NCBI RefSeq assembly: GCF_000816845.1
Contig: NZ_CP006880.1
Location: forward strand, 2,046,001-2,110,000
Reading direction: 5' to 3'
DNA from: Rhizobium gallicum bv. gallicum R602sp
GTDB lineage: Bacteria; Pseudomonadota; Alphaproteobacteria; Rhizobiales; Rhizobiaceae
Length of the DNA: 64,000 bases
Shown here: one piece after another, positions 28,269 through 38,296 of the stretch
Position numbering within the stretch: position 1 is the first letter of the stretch
Layout: the number at the start of each line of letters is the position of its first letter
Program-made: the position numbers and the translations under genes
Notes under the pieces: model-generated
The model's database searches: none
What the model saw: the letters and a program-made list of their open reading frames with translations, nothing else
What the model was told of the DNA's origin: nothing

Positions 28269-29119
28269 GCGAGGTAACAGATACATCTTCACTCGCCACG
28301 GCGCTTGCGAGCCCGCAGGTCAAGCTCGTGAAAATGGCGAGTTTCGGCGTCGGCGAACAGCCGACGGTTTCGATCAGCATCACAACTGGGGTGGCGATTG
28401 TCGTTTTCTGGTGGCTCGTCTCAGAACTCGGTCTCGTTCCACATCTTTTCCTTCCGCGGCCTAACGAAGTCCTCACTCAGATCAGCGCCGTCTATCGCGA
28501 TGGTTATGCGGGTGCGTCCCTGTTCGAGCATATTAGCGCCAGCCTGTTCCGCATCGTCGTTGCCGGGATCGTCGCGGTTAGCGCGGGCATTCCGCTGGGC
28601 CTGCTGATGGGGCTCAATCGATGGGCAAAGGGCATTCTTGACACGCCCATCGAGTTCTACTGGCCGCTTCCTCCCCTCTCCTATCTACCCTTGATGATCA
28701 TTTGGCTCGGCATTGGCGAGACATCGAAAATCACGTTGCTGGTGCTCGCGATGTTCGCTCCCATCTGCCTATCGGCCCAGGCCGGTGTCCGCTCCTTGCC
28801 GATCGAGCGCGTCAACGCGGCCCGCTCGCTGGGTGCAAGCCGCCTGCAGCTTTTCATAGATATCGTACTGCCATCGGCACTGCCTGAAATCTTGACTGGA
28901 GTGCGAATCGCCGTCGGCATCGGCTGGGGAACCCTTGTCGCTGCCGAGTTGATCGCCTCCACACGGGGTATCGGCTTCATGATCATGTCGGCCTCCCAAT
29001 TCCTCGCAACCGACGTCGTCTTCGTTGGCATCGGCATGATCGCCATCTGCGCTTTCGCATTTTCCGCCGCGATCCGGTTTTTGGAGGCTCTGCTGGTGCC
29101 CTGGAAGGGGAAACTTTGA
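28265..29119 (+). CDS. tauC: Taurine ABC transporter permease
   Basis: TauC/SsuC-class inner-membrane permease of 284 residues with about six helices and the loop [20 protein letters not shown] near residue 180 that contacts TauB. The coupling overlap with tauB supports one operon. No taurine dioxygenase or taurine dehydrogenase gene is adjacent, so breakdown must be encoded elsewhere. Confidence 0.93.
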   Translation: MSEVTDTSSLATALASPQVKLVKMASFGVGEQPTVSISITTGVAIVVFWWLVSELGLVPHLFLPRPNEVLTQISAVYRDGYAGASLFEHISASLFRIVVAGIVAVSAGIPLGLLMGLNRWAKGILDTPIEFYWPLPPLSYLPLMIIWLGIGETSKITLLVLAMFAPICLSAQAGVRSLPIERVNAARSLGASRLQLFIDIVLPSALPEILTGVRIAVGIGWGTLVAAELIASTRGIGFMIMSASQFLATDVVFVGIGMIAICAFAFSAAIRFLEALLVPWKGKL

Positions 29120-29156
29120 TGAAGCATAGACGGACAGCGGGTGAGAAAGCGACGGA

Positions 29157-29282
29157 ATGACAGACGATATTCCGGATCATTCGGACCACCCGTCACAAAA
29201 GCGCTGGCCGCGAGCGTTCTGGCTCGCTTGGGCGGCATTGGTTGCGCTGGCGGTGGTTATCATCTGGATCTGGGTGGATTAG
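29157..29282 (+). CDS. Small single-pass membrane protein, 41 aa
   Basis: A short ORF 37 bp after tauC: a charged N-terminus (MTDDIPDHSDHPSQKRWPRA) precedes one hydrophobic helix (FWLAWAALVALAVVIIWIWV) ending in Asp. Clean hydrophilic-then-membrane organisation and the positive-inside KRWPR boundary support a real gene. It may be an accessory subunit of the TauABC importer; that role is only guessed from position. Confidence 0.6.
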   Translation: MTDDIPDHSDHPSQKRWPRAFWLAWAALVALAVVIIWIWVD

Positions 29283-29429
29283 TTTTCAAAAAGCTTACTG
29301 CCCTGGCAGCGCTCCCACCTTTATCGACCTGAGAAACGCAGGAATTGACTGAATACACCGAGGTCAGATTGGACCCGCCGAGAACTGCCGCCGGACGCTT
29401 GCCGGGTCCGCATAGCTCACACTGCCGCT

Positions 29430-29730
29430 GGAAATAGAATACGGATATCCGGTACTTGTGGGCAATCTGCAAGGAACGCCGGTGATCGACGGATAGACGG
29501 TGCTGCGCAGCCGCACGTAAAACATCCGCTCACGGAGCGCGCCGCGTAGCCCTCGGGCCTTGGCTCGCTGCCCAGGCTTCCGGCACCGTCGGCTTGAAGC
29601 AGAAGCGCCAGCACCGTCGCATCGATCTTGTCCGTCTTGATCTTGGCGTTGGCGATCGCGCCGGCATCAACGCCGATGACAGCCGAGGGATCCTCATGTA
29701 TGGTCGCCGCCCGGTGGGGTGCCGGCACTC
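29430..29730 (-). pseudogene. IS110-family transposase fragment
   Basis: The minus-strand frame contains ANAKIKTDKIDATVLALLL, the DEDD-domain signature of IS110 transposases. After it the homology jumps frame (PEAWAASQGPRATRRA, then RERMFYVRLRSTV) and ends. Only about 100 codons of the roughly 350-codon gene remain, without the C-terminal transposase_20 domain or visible ends. It marks the border of a region rich in gene debris. Confidence 0.75.
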
Positions 29731-29797
29731 AGTAGGACTTCGGCCCGGTGCACGGTTCAATGGTAGCATGCAAATTAGGCAATGTGGGAGTTCGCGG

Positions 29798-30031
29798 ATG
29801 CTTGAGTTGTCGGCTTTGGAGCCTGAATGCTTTTACTGGGCGAGACGCAGGGAAATCGGAGGGGCATGGGAGGTCGTGCAAATTTCCACAGTTTTCGGCG
29901 CCGGCCGCGACTACTGGACGGTCGCCAGAACCGGATCGGATGTCCACCACATGGTGGACGAGTTCGAATTCCTGGCAAGGATTGCCTTGCCGGAGGCCGA
30001 TATCATTCCTCTATCGCAGGCCGCCGAGTGA
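29798..30031 (+). CDS. Hypothetical protein, 77 aa
   Basis: Small protein with a believable composition (ECFYWARRREIGGAWEVVQI, then HHMVDEFEFLARIALPEADI) but no recognised family. The ATG at 29798 was chosen because upstream sequence in this frame overlaps the IS110 remnant. The pattern of beta strands and a C-terminal helix suggests a compact soluble fold. Confidence 0.5.
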   Translation: MLELSALEPECFYWARRREIGGAWEVVQISTVFGAGRDYWTVARTGSDVHHMVDEFEFLARIALPEADIIPLSQAAE

Positions 30032-30366
30032 GCATCGAATCAGCAAGGCGACGGCGGCCAGCAATGGCTCCATCCCAATTTCATGGCCGCCCCAGCGTCT
30101 ATTGCATGCCGAGGCTAGCGAACAAGACCCTTCCCTACCGGCAATCCATGTCTTTGGCGTCAAGGTAACGACGACATCACGCGGACGCGGCCTTTCGACG
30201 GTCCACCCGATCTCTCGCCCACATGGAAGGGAACGGGGCCTGATCTCGTGAGCCCGCAGTGCCAAACCAGCGTGAAGGATCCGTCAGCCTGTGCGCGACG
30301 AGGTGACACGTCCCCTTCCCCCTGAATGCGGCCGCATCAGCAGCTTATTGCCAGGCAAGCTAACCG
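30032..30366. other. Intergenic, nothing recognised
   Basis: About 335 bp after the 77-residue gene and before the end of the LuxR regulator gene. No gene remnant, hairpin or promoter stands out. Confidence 0.4.
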
Positions 30367-33300
30367 CTAGCCCGGATCAACGATCCGCAGCCGGTGCGCC
30401 ATCGCAGCCGCGGCGCCACGGCTGGGGACGGAGAGTTTGCTCAATATGTTGGAGACATGAACGCTCGCCGTTTTCGAGGAAATGAACAGATTGTTGGCGA
30501 TCTCGCGATTGCTCTGACCCGCGGCGACAAGCCGGAGCACCTCGAGTTCTCGTTCCGTCAGGCCGAGGGGTGCCTTCCACATACCGCCGTCCTCCCCATC
30601 TCGTAGATCAATGCGGGCCCTCGCGGCGAGGGCCTCGATCTGGCTGCACAGGAGGCGCGCGCCGATCAAATGGGCAAGGTCCGCTCCTCCCCGGAAATGG
30701 CTCGCCGCCTTCGCGCGCTTGCCGGCATTCACTGCCGCACCACCGGCCCGCATAAGGGCATATGCCTGTCGGAAGCGTTGGCTCAAATCAGCCCAGCTTC
30801 GGGCAACCGCTTCCCAGGCATCGACGTCGGAAACCGTCGCGCGTGACATCTCGGCTGCTATGCCCAGCTTCTCAGCTTGCTCCACCGCATTACGACACTG
30901 CGTCCGGGCGGCAAGGTCCGCAAACTGCCGGGCGACCTCTTTCTGGTTCGTATCAATGGCCACGCGCATTGCTGAGGCGAGGAGCGGCCAAGAGACGCCT
31001 CCTTGCTTTTCCAAATATCTAGGAGCGGATCTTACCAAGACCGCAGACTGACCCATGTCGCCCGCGAGCGCTCGGCTTTCGATATCAAACCTTAAAAGAT
31101 TGGCGGCCATGCGGCTTGAAACCTGCGGCCCCGGCGGCAGACTGCGTAAAGATCTTGCCGCAGCGGCAATTCGATCCGCATCGCCCAATACCAAGGCGAT
31201 CTCTGCCTGGCATTCGAAGACATGAACGAGCCCCAGCGGCAACGGATCCAAGGCCGCCATCCGTTCGCACGTCTCAATGGCATCGGAAACGCGGCCCATG
31301 GCGAGGTAGGCCCGGCACAAAGGCGAAGCCATCATCGCCCCGATATATCGGGCCTGGCCGAACTCGACGGTCCGCGCAAAGATCGCCGGTCCGACTTCGA
31401 TGACCTGAGCGTATTTTCCTGTGTCAAGCAGAGCTTGAAGCAGTGCCGCCCCCGCCAGCACCTCGACCCGGCCGATGGAGACCTGCCCTGCGCGCGCAGC
31501 CACGCTCCAATGGGCATCGATGCGAGAACTGTTCGATGCACTGTCTACCGACGCTTCGACGATCAGTGCTTCGATGCGGTATTCTTCGTCATCGAGCCTC
31601 TCCGATAGATCCTTCAGTTCGTCGCCCAAGCGCCTGGCGCGATCGAACTCTCCCCGCAATATCAGCGCGCGGGATAGCTGTCCCAGCCCGTCCGCGCGCA
31701 GCCTTGTGGGATCGAGCGCATGATCAAGCGCTCGCTCAAGGTCGGCGATCTCGCCCGGGATGAGCGCGTGTTGACGCATCACAGCGCGCTGCAGAAGAAG
31801 CGCCGCCAGCTGTTCGCCGTCGCGGTCGGCATCCACTTCGGCGAGTGCGCGTTCGACAAAGGCCAGGCCCTGTTCCGCTTCCGCTGCCCAGCAGGCGGCA
31901 TCGGCAGCGAGTTCCAACACCTTGCAGTGATCCGCGCCGATCAATTCAGTCGCCTTATCGACCTCGGGCCACGCTGCCAGCACGAGCTTCAGCATCTCCA
32001 TCTGGTCTGCATAGGCGAAAGCGGCAGCGGCTTCCGCCGCAGCACGCCAGGCCCATCTCAGGCAATTTTCGGCTTGGCCGGCGCCGTACCAGTGCCGTGC
32101 GAGCGCAACGGAATGCCAAATACGGTAGCTTGGAACGGGTCCACGCTCGAGCACGTCGGCATAGACGCGATGAATGGCCACCTTTTCGCCGGCAATCAAG
32201 TCACCCCGCACCGCTTCGTGGATCAGTGCATGGCGGAACCCATATCCGTCCCCATCAGGCAACAGAATCCCCGCCAAAATCGCAGGACGCAGCAATGCGG
32301 CCAACTCAAGATCAGGTTTGTTGGCCACCCTGCGAAGAAGCGCATGGGTCATCTGCGGGCCGCCGAGGGCCATCACCTTTAACACCTCCGTCGTCGACGC
32401 CGGCATGTCCCTGACGGCTCTCAGCAGGTAGTCGTTGAGCGAACCGGGAAAATCTGTCCGCAAACTGCCGCTCGCATCGATGAGTGCCTCCGTGAACAGC
32501 GGGATTCCGCAGCCCCGCGCGTGGACCTCGTTGATCATGGCAGGTGTCGGTGGGCGACCGAGGAGCCCCTCAAGCTGCAAGGAAACCTCCGCGCGGGTAA
32601 GGCGGGGAAGCTTCAACGCTTCAGCACCCTCGCAAAGGGAGAGGTCCGCGATGGTCGTGCGCAGTGCGTTGGTGCCGTTCGTCTCCTCGGGTCGATAGGT
32701 GACGATCAGCATGAGCCGAATTTTCTTCAGCCGCGTCGTGAGGAAGCGAAGCAAATCGCAGGTGGCTTGGTCGGCCCAGTGAATGTCCTCGATGACTACG
32801 ACGAGCGGCATCTCCCGTGCCAACTCCTCGAACAACCTTCGCAGCGCCTCGAACAGCCGCGCTCTTGCGATGCCCGCATCAAACCTTTCACCGGTCACGC
32901 CAAATTCGGGAAGAAGCCACGCCAGTTCTCGCGCACCCTCGGCGCCGACAAGCGACCTGGCCGCCGGCCCACCGCGCAGATGAACCAGTTCATGCAGCAC
33001 AGCCGTTACCGGCGCATAGGGCAATGCCGATTCCCGCTGCTCAATGCACCCGCCCTTCAAGATCAGTGCACGGCCCGCGAGCCGGTCGGCGAATTCCTCT
33101 ACCAACCGGCTTTTTCCACCGCCTGCTTCTGCCCCGAGAAGAAAGCAACGTTGCCGCCCGCCAGAGACATCTCGAAAAGCGGATTCCATCGAATCGAGTT
33201 CTGCTGCGCGGCCTGAGAACCGCGACCTTCTGAGAGATGTCGACACAAAATGCTCCGATACGTGGAGTTCGAGACTAGCAGAGATGGAGACATAGTCATC

Positions 33301-33456
33301 CAGTGTGCCACGGACATCAGCAAAGTAGCGATGTGCCGATCTGCAAGCGCCGGCGCCGAATCCCCTGCGGGAGATGCCCGACGCGTGGGCGGGCCAGCTT
33401 TCAGCGCCAGAATCGCGATCTGATGCAGAACGCTCCGCCAACTCGCTACCGCTCAA
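30367..33456 (-). CDS. Large LuxR-family ATPase regulator (LAL type)
   Basis: Regulator of about 1029 residues. An N-terminal AAA/STAND ATPase has Walker A GAEAGGGKSRL near residue 110 and Walker B VVVIEDIHWAD near 225. A long helical, TPR-like middle follows, and a C-terminal LuxR helix-turn-helix (LTERELEVLRLVAAGQSNRE ... SVHVSNILSKL) covers the last 65 residues. Such proteins switch promoters on when a ligand and ATP are bound. The first about 70 residues are poorly family-like; a GTG at 33246 could be the true start. The target genes are unknown. Confidence 0.85.
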   Translation of the reverse strand: MSGSELAERSASDRDSGAESWPAHASGISRRGFGAGACRSAHRYFADVRGTLDDYVSISASLELHVSEHFVSTSLRRSRFSGRAAELDSMESAFRDVSGGRQRCFLLGAEAGGGKSRLVEEFADRLAGRALILKGGCIEQRESALPYAPVTAVLHELVHLRGGPAARSLVGAEGARELAWLLPEFGVTGERFDAGIARARLFEALRRLFEELAREMPLVVVIEDIHWADQATCDLLRFLTTRLKKIRLMLIVTYRPEETNGTNALRTTIADLSLCEGAEALKLPRLTRAEVSLQLEGLLGRPPTPAMINEVHARGCGIPLFTEALIDASGSLRTDFPGSLNDYLLRAVRDMPASTTEVLKVMALGGPQMTHALLRRVANKPDLELAALLRPAILAGILLPDGDGYGFRHALIHEAVRGDLIAGEKVAIHRVYADVLERGPVPSYRIWHSVALARHWYGAGQAENCLRWAWRAAAEAAAAFAYADQMEMLKLVLAAWPEVDKATELIGADHCKVLELAADAACWAAEAEQGLAFVERALAEVDADRDGEQLAALLLQRAVMRQHALIPGEIADLERALDHALDPTRLRADGLGQLSRALILRGEFDRARRLGDELKDLSERLDDEEYRIEALIVEASVDSASNSSRIDAHWSVAARAGQVSIGRVEVLAGAALLQALLDTGKYAQVIEVGPAIFARTVEFGQARYIGAMMASPLCRAYLAMGRVSDAIETCERMAALDPLPLGLVHVFECQAEIALVLGDADRIAAAARSLRSLPPGPQVSSRMAANLLRFDIESRALAGDMGQSAVLVRSAPRYLEKQGGVSWPLLASAMRVAIDTNQKEVARQFADLAARTQCRNAVEQAEKLGIAAEMSRATVSDVDAWEAVARSWADLSQRFRQAYALMRAGGAAVNAGKRAKAASHFRGGADLAHLIGARLLCSQIEALAARARIDLRDGEDGGMWKAPLGLTERELEVLRLVAAGQSNREIANNLFISSKTASVHVSNILSKLSVPSRGAAAAMAHRLRIVDPG

Positions 33457-33871
33457 CGCCGAAGAATAAGTCGGTCAGACTGGATCATCCATCCTCCCAA
33501 AAGTGTGTTTCAAGCCAGTCGTACTCAAAATGCCCGATGCGGCACCCCCTACCTTAGCCACAACATGGGGAACATGCGGACGTCGAGCGATTTCGCAAGA
33601 ATCTTTGAGACGTCCAATGCGAGCAAATAAGGAAGTCGTCTATGACATGCGCCAGCAACGCCCCTGAAAGCGTATATCCGGATTACGGCAACCTGATTTG
33701 CTATGCCGTGGCGAGACGCTTGCTGACACCAGAGCTTAAGGCTTCGTCAGCCAACAAAAAGCGGACGTTGGAAAGGCGCCATCAGGCCGGTGCCTTCCGC
33801 AATCGAGTAGGCTCCTAACCCGGCAGGCTTTTTGGACCATGGCCATATGAAACGAGGGAAGGTTCGGTTCG
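33457..33871. other. Divergent intergenic region, one doubtful small ORF
   Basis: About 415 bp between the LuxR regulator and the GST gene, expected to hold both promoters. A plus-strand ORF at 33642-33818 (58 codons, AAGGAA 10 nt before the ATG) shows no family features and may be chance. Confidence 0.35.
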
Positions 33872-34456
33872 ATGAAACTCTTCTATGCACCCGGATTTAG
33901 CAGCATCGCCGACCACATCGCGATGCTAGAGGCCGGGCTTCGGTTTGATCTCGTCAAAGTGGATATATTGACCAAGCAGATCGAAGGCGGCGGCAGCTAC
34001 ACAGACATCAATCCCAAAGGGTACATCCCGGCCTTGATGTTCGATGATGGAGAACTCTTGACGGAGAATGCCGCGATCCTTGCCTGGGTGGCGGATCGTG
34101 TTCCGAACTTGGCGCCGCGCGGCGAACTCGGTCGGTACAGGCTGATCGAGATGCTGAGCTTCCTCGCCAGCGAGATTCACAAGCGCTTTCCCATCTATTT
34201 CTCAGTGTCCGAGGAATCGAAAGCGGTCCTCCGCGAAGAGATTCTTCAGCGCTTCGGCCTTCTGGCCGGCAGGGTGGAGCGCGAGAACTATCTCTTTGGT
34301 GAGAGCTTCAGCGTGGCGGACCCCTACCTCTTTATGCTGGCGCGTGGCGCGCAGGAACTCGGCTTCCCGCTTGCCAAGTGCTTTCGCGATTATGTGGGCC
34401 GCATCGAGACGCGTTCCTCCGTACGGGAGGCAGAACGACGTGAAGGTCTCACCTAA
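33872..34456 (+). CDS. Glutathione S-transferase
   Basis: GST of 194 residues with the thioredoxin-like N-terminal domain (residues 1-77: YAPGFSSIADHIAM, then the glutathione-binding LLTENAAILAWVADR) and an all-helical C-terminal domain with FGESFSVADPYLFML near residue 145, where the conserved aspartate caps a helix. A serine near residue 10 or 11 is the likely catalytic residue (beta-class-like). It opens a plus-strand group with a hydrolase and a methyltransferase. Confidence 0.9.
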   Translation: MKLFYAPGFSSIADHIAMLEAGLRFDLVKVDILTKQIEGGGSYTDINPKGYIPALMFDDGELLTENAAILAWVADRVPNLAPRGELGRYRLIEMLSFLASEIHKRFPIYFSVSEESKAVLREEILQRFGLLAGRVERENYLFGESFSVADPYLFMLARGAQELGFPLAKCFRDYVGRIETRSSVREAERREGLT

Positions 34457-34569
34457 GCCTCCTCCACCTCGATCATGATTCAGGAGGAGCGGAAATGGCT
34501 CGGTCGGACCTCGCTTGGCGAGAGGAACCCGGGTCATCACCACAGAGCTCAAACCAATGGGAGGACAGG

Positions 34570-35433
34570 ATGCAAACAAATCAACGCGCGATCCGCTGCA
34601 GTGGACTGGAAATCGCCACGGAAGCGTTCGGCGACCCGGCGCACCCGCCCGTAGTTCTGATTATGGGGGGGATGGCGTCGATGTTGTGGTGGCATGAGAG
34701 CTTCTGTGTACGCTTGGCAGAGCAAGGTCGCTTCGTCATCCGCTATGACCAGCGCGACTCCGGTCTTTCTACGAAATATCCCCCCGGTCGGCCGGGCTAC
34801 ACCTTCGACGACGCCGTCGATGACGTCTTCCGCGTACTCGACGGCTACGGAATTTCGATGGTCCATCTCGTCGGCTTTTCTCTCGGGGGGATGATCGGCC
34901 AGGTGGCCGCTTTGAAGAATCCGGAGCGCGTACTTTCCCTGACGGCGATCAGCAGCTCGCCGGTCGGGGTGGACCAATCGCACTTCCCTCCGAGCGGTGA
35001 GGCCTGGATGGAACACATGGCCGTGGAGGCGGACTGGTCGGACCGGGCAGACGCAGTCGCCTACGTGGTCGATGACGCGCGCCTGACTGCGGGCACGGCA
35101 CATCCGTTCGACGAAGCCGGGACCCGAGCCTTCCTCGAACGGGATTTCGACCGGTCCGGAGGCTATCTCAGCGCCACCAACCACAGCATCCTCTTTGAGG
35201 TGGGCGACACATGGCAGGGCCGGCTGAACGAGATGAAAGTTCCCCTTCTCGTCGTTCATGGCACGGCCGATCCGGTTTTCCCGCTGGCGCACGGCGAGGC
35301 ACTCGCGCGAGCTGTAGCGGATGCGAAGTTCGTGAAGATCGAAGGTGGCGGCCACGAAATTCATCCCCATGATTGGGAAGAGATCATTTCTGCCATCGAT
35401 GAACATGTCGGAAGGCGAACGTCCGTCAAGTGA
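34570..35433 (+). CDS. Alpha/beta hydrolase
   Basis: Hydrolase of 287 residues, similar in layout to RdmC-type methylesterases. The oxyanion HG-like motif MGGMASMLWW is near residue 32, the nucleophile elbow GFSLGGMIG near 105, the acid residue in VVHGTADPVFP near 235 and the catalytic histidine in EGGGHEIHP near 262. The ATG at 34570 with GGGAGGACAGG just upstream is preferred over an in-frame ATG 25 codons earlier. Confidence 0.9.
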   Translation: MQTNQRAIRCSGLEIATEAFGDPAHPPVVLIMGGMASMLWWHESFCVRLAEQGRFVIRYDQRDSGLSTKYPPGRPGYTFDDAVDDVFRVLDGYGISMVHLVGFSLGGMIGQVAALKNPERVLSLTAISSSPVGVDQSHFPPSGEAWMEHMAVEADWSDRADAVAYVVDDARLTAGTAHPFDEAGTRAFLERDFDRSGGYLSATNHSILFEVGDTWQGRLNEMKVPLLVVHGTADPVFPLAHGEALARAVADAKFVKIEGGGHEIHPHDWEEIISAIDEHVGRRTSVK

Positions 35434-35458
35434 CCGAGGAAAACCAAGTGAGGTGGAG

Positions 35459-36229
35459 ATGTTGGATCGTGCTGACTTCTATGACGCTGAATTAAAGCGG
35501 CACAATGCGCATTTGCGCGCCGCCGCGAGCGTTGGCGTACGTGACCGCGTGCTCGATATCGGTTGCGGGGCAGGACAATCGACTCGTGAGGCCGCCCGTG
35601 TCGCTGTGCAAGGCGACGCGCTCGGCCTGGATACGTCCTTGGAGATGCTCGAGGTTGCGCGACGACGTTCCAACGAAGCGGGGTTGCGAAATGTTGCGTT
35701 TGAGCAGGGTGATGCCCAGCACCACCCATTTCCCGCTGACAGCTTCGACCTCTGCATCAGCCGGTTTGGCGTCATGTTCTTTGCTGATCCGGCGGCAGCG
35801 TTTGCCAATGTCGCCCGCGCGATGCGTCCAGGCGCGCGCCTTGTATGGATGGTGTGGCAGAGCCAGGAGCGCAACGAGTGGTCCGGCGCGATCAGGCGAA
35901 CCTTGGCCCCACCAACCGCGGTTTCCGCAGATGCTTCCATGCCGTTTTCACTTGGCGATCCCACCATCACCACAGAACTTCTGAGCACGGCCGGCTTTGT
36001 TTCGATCGATTTTGCCGAGGTGCGCGAACCGGTTTTTTATGGACCAGACGTCGATAGGGCGTTTGACGCGCTCATCGACCTCTACCTGGTGAAGGACGCG
36101 CTTGCGCGAACCGATGAAGCGCCCGATAAGGCATTGCAGAGACTGCGCGATTTACTCGAGGCACATATGACCACGCAGGGGGTACTCTTTGACTCGCGCG
36201 CGTGGGTCGTAACCGCCCGCAGGGCGTGA
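35459..36229 (+). CDS. Class I SAM-dependent methyltransferase
   Basis: Methyltransferase of 256 residues. Motif I is RVLDIGCGAGQSTREAA near residue 30, the acidic end of motif II is in LGLDTSLEMLEVA, and motif post-I GDAQHHPFPADSFDLCISRF follows. The substrate cannot be inferred. The ATG at 35459 has GAGGTGG immediately before it; an in-frame ATG at 35405 overlapping the hydrolase gene would add 18 residues. Confidence 0.88.
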   Translation: MLDRADFYDAELKRHNAHLRAAASVGVRDRVLDIGCGAGQSTREAARVAVQGDALGLDTSLEMLEVARRRSNEAGLRNVAFEQGDAQHHPFPADSFDLCISRFGVMFFADPAAAFANVARAMRPGARLVWMVWQSQERNEWSGAIRRTLAPPTAVSADASMPFSLGDPTITTELLSTAGFVSIDFAEVREPVFYGPDVDRAFDALIDLYLVKDALARTDEAPDKALQRLRDLLEAHMTTQGVLFDSRAWVVTARRA

Positions 36230-36317
36230 ATTAGAGCCGGAGGTTGATTGACGAGTGGGTGTCCTCGTCGCTGCATGTGCGTTTCGGTCGCCACGCCTGG
36301 TCGCGGACGAAGCCGAT

Positions 36318-36461
36318 CTATTCATGCTCCCTGTGGCGCGTGACCTCGCGGTTTCCGCAGGTCCGCATGCTGCACCAGCGGCGCTTGCCGCCGCGCGACG
36401 TATCCAGGAACAACCCGCCGCAACGGGGCAGGAACGCACCCTTCGCGCGGCAAGGTGAAAT
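36318..36461 (-). pseudogene. CGNR zinc-finger protein, C-terminal remnant
   Basis: A minus-strand frame ends with CGGLFLDTSRGGKRRWCSMR followed by TCGNREVTRHREHE, the diagnostic C-terminal zinc finger of CGNR/ABATE-domain regulators. The N-terminal domain is missing: upstream the frame turns into sequence antisense to a hydrolase remnant. Only about 45 codons remain, so it is a gene fragment. Confidence 0.7.
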
Positions 36462-36489
36462 AGCCTTCGATCGAGAGCATGGCCGGAAG

Positions 36490-36996
36490 GGCGGTTACGG
36501 CTTCGGGGTCCCGCCACCGGACGAGGGCCAGGTTGGGACGCCCCGAAGGCCTTCCTTGCCGATCCTATCGAGGAAAATAGGGCCAAGGCCCGACTGGACG
36601 CAATTCGAGACAACTCGCTACCAGTTATCGGAGAACAGCTGAGCGCCTGATGGGTCTCTATCCTCCAGATGGGCTGGCATCTCGACTGGGAGCGCCTGTC
36701 ACGGCCCGGAAACATCGACATCCAATTCAAGATCTTCTCCGACTACGGGTCGCACATCGCGTTTCCCGGCCATCCGGGCCTACCACCGCGAGCACCAGCC
36801 GCCCGTGCCTTCTGCTTTGGGGCGGGCACGACCCCTCCTTTGATATCAACGAGATCATGGCATACAAACAACCGCATCCTTGATGCGCTGGAAATCCACG
36901 TCTTCGAGAGCGGACACGCTGCTGGAAACCCATGACAGAGGATGCGCAGCTCTTGTGGGCCGCTTCATGCTCGACGTGGACGCGGCGCGCGCTTAG
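36490..36996 (+). pseudogene. Alpha/beta hydrolase remnant with several frameshifts
   Basis: Homology to the C-terminal half of epoxide-hydrolase-like enzymes can be followed only by changing frames: FLADPIEENRAKARLDAIRD, then RLSRPGNIDIQFKIFSDYGS, then FPAIRAYHREHQPP, then LLLWGGHDPSFDINEIMAY, then ALEIHVFESGHAAGNP, ending FMLDVDAARA. At least three shifts or stops are needed and the nucleophile region is absent, so the gene is dead. Confidence 0.7.
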
Positions 36997-37205
36997 ATTC
37001 CTCCAAGCGACGTCATAGCGAGCATGACCGTGGCGGACATCATCGGTTTTCTGGACTGGCCTACCTGCGCTGGCCGAAACCAGGGCTTGATGACCCCCGC
37101 CAATGTGAGACCGGTCAGCTTTGAGGGGAGCGGCGCGATCGGTCTGCGCAACATCAGCGAGCGTGCCGTCTTAAGGTGGCATCCACGATCCAGGAGGATA
37201 TCCGC

Positions 37206-37538
37206 ATGCCCAAATTCATCACCATCGGATACGGCGATCAAGCGGGATATGACCGCACCGAACCGGCTCTCCGCGACAAGGCTCACGCGCATGACAAGGA
37301 CCTTCACGACAGAGGGGTCCTGATTGGGATCGCCGGCTCCCCGGTTCAGGTCCGAAACCACGATGGCGCGAAAATCGAAACGACCCCATGCCCGTTTCTG
37401 CAATCACCCCTGCCACTCGCCGGCTTTGCCGTCATCGAAGCGGACAGCCTTCAAGACGCAATCGACATGGTTTCGTGGACACCCTGCGCTGTCGCGCAAG
37501 GGGTCGTGGAAGTATGGCCGTTGGAGCAACCGAAGTAG
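37206..37538 (+). CDS. YCII-related domain protein
   Basis: Small ferredoxin-like protein of 110 residues, similar to YCII/DGPF proteins, whose His-Asp pair is thought catalytic in some members. The features are MPKFITIGYGDQAGYDRTEP, GVLIGIAGSPVQVRNHDGAK and GFAVIEADSLQDAIDMVSW. The ATG at 37206 follows AGGAGGATATCCGC, a strong ribosome site, which makes the longer frame unlikely. It appears intact between two pseudogenes; YCII genes commonly neighbour sigma factors, but none is here. Confidence 0.82.
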   Translation: MPKFITIGYGDQAGYDRTEPALRDKAHAHDKDLHDRGVLIGIAGSPVQVRNHDGAKIETTPCPFLQSPLPLAGFAVIEADSLQDAIDMVSWTPCAVAQGVVEVWPLEQPK

Positions 37539-37584
37539 GCCGCGGATCAAGTTGACCGCACATCGCTCTTGGGAGGCAGGAAGA

Positions 37585-38071
37585 ATGTTCGTTGTTCTGG
37601 GCGCAACAGGTCAAATCGGATCGGTCGTTGCCGAAACCTTTTGAACGAATGCTTGGGGTTACCGCCGTCATGCGGAGCACCGCAAAGGCGGCCTCTCTCA
37701 AGTCAAAAGGCGCGCAGATCGCCATGATTGACGTTGGCGATGCCCGAGCCCTCGCGCAATGTTCGCCGCGGTCGTCGCGCATTTCTTCTCACCCCCCCCG
37801 GCGCCCGTCGATAGGGACACCGATGCCGAGAAAAATCGCACCGCGGCAAACATCGCCGGAGACGGTTCTTGTCGAGTCATACTACGGTGCACAGCCCGGC
37901 GACGCGATCGGCGATCTTTCCGTGCTCTGGAATTTCGAAACAAGTGTCGGCTCCTCCGGAAGCCCGGTGGCAATCAGTCGAGGCGCGTATTATTTGATGC
38001 GATCCTCTCAAGGACGTCATGTGTTCCCCGATCACTCAACATCGCAACCCGCCATACCCACAAAGACATGA
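37585..38071 (+). pseudogene. NmrA-like NAD(P)-binding protein remnant
   Basis: The ATG at 37585 (GGGAGG upstream) starts MFVVLGATGQIGSVVAETF, a Rossmann fold, then hits a stop. The homology continues in other frames: TAVMRSTAKAASLKSKGAQI, FFSPPPAPVDRDTDAEKNRT, then ESYYGAQPGDAIGDLSVLWN and PVAISRGAYYLMRS. Each step is a small indel, which suggests recent decay. The C-terminal half is missing. Confidence 0.78.
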
Positions 38072-38296
38072 CCAAAATTTGAGAGGGAGGCTTGGTCGAC
38101 ACCGGCAATAGCCAAACGGCCGCTCCCTCCCGCCCGCCCCTCTGTTCCTTGCCATGAATGGCTGACCCATGGCATTAAGGTCTGAGAAGCAAAGCTGCCG
38201 CGAAGCACCGCTTGCGGCGCAAGCAGACATTGCAACGCGCGGAGCATGCTCCGATTGCTCGTCTGTCAGGCAGGCTTACACACTTCAGGAGGAGTG

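Noticed and set aside
36152..36730. Minus-strand 192-codon frame
   Set aside because: Mixes antisense of a methyltransferase end, the wrong frame of a CGNR remnant and antisense of a hydrolase remnant.
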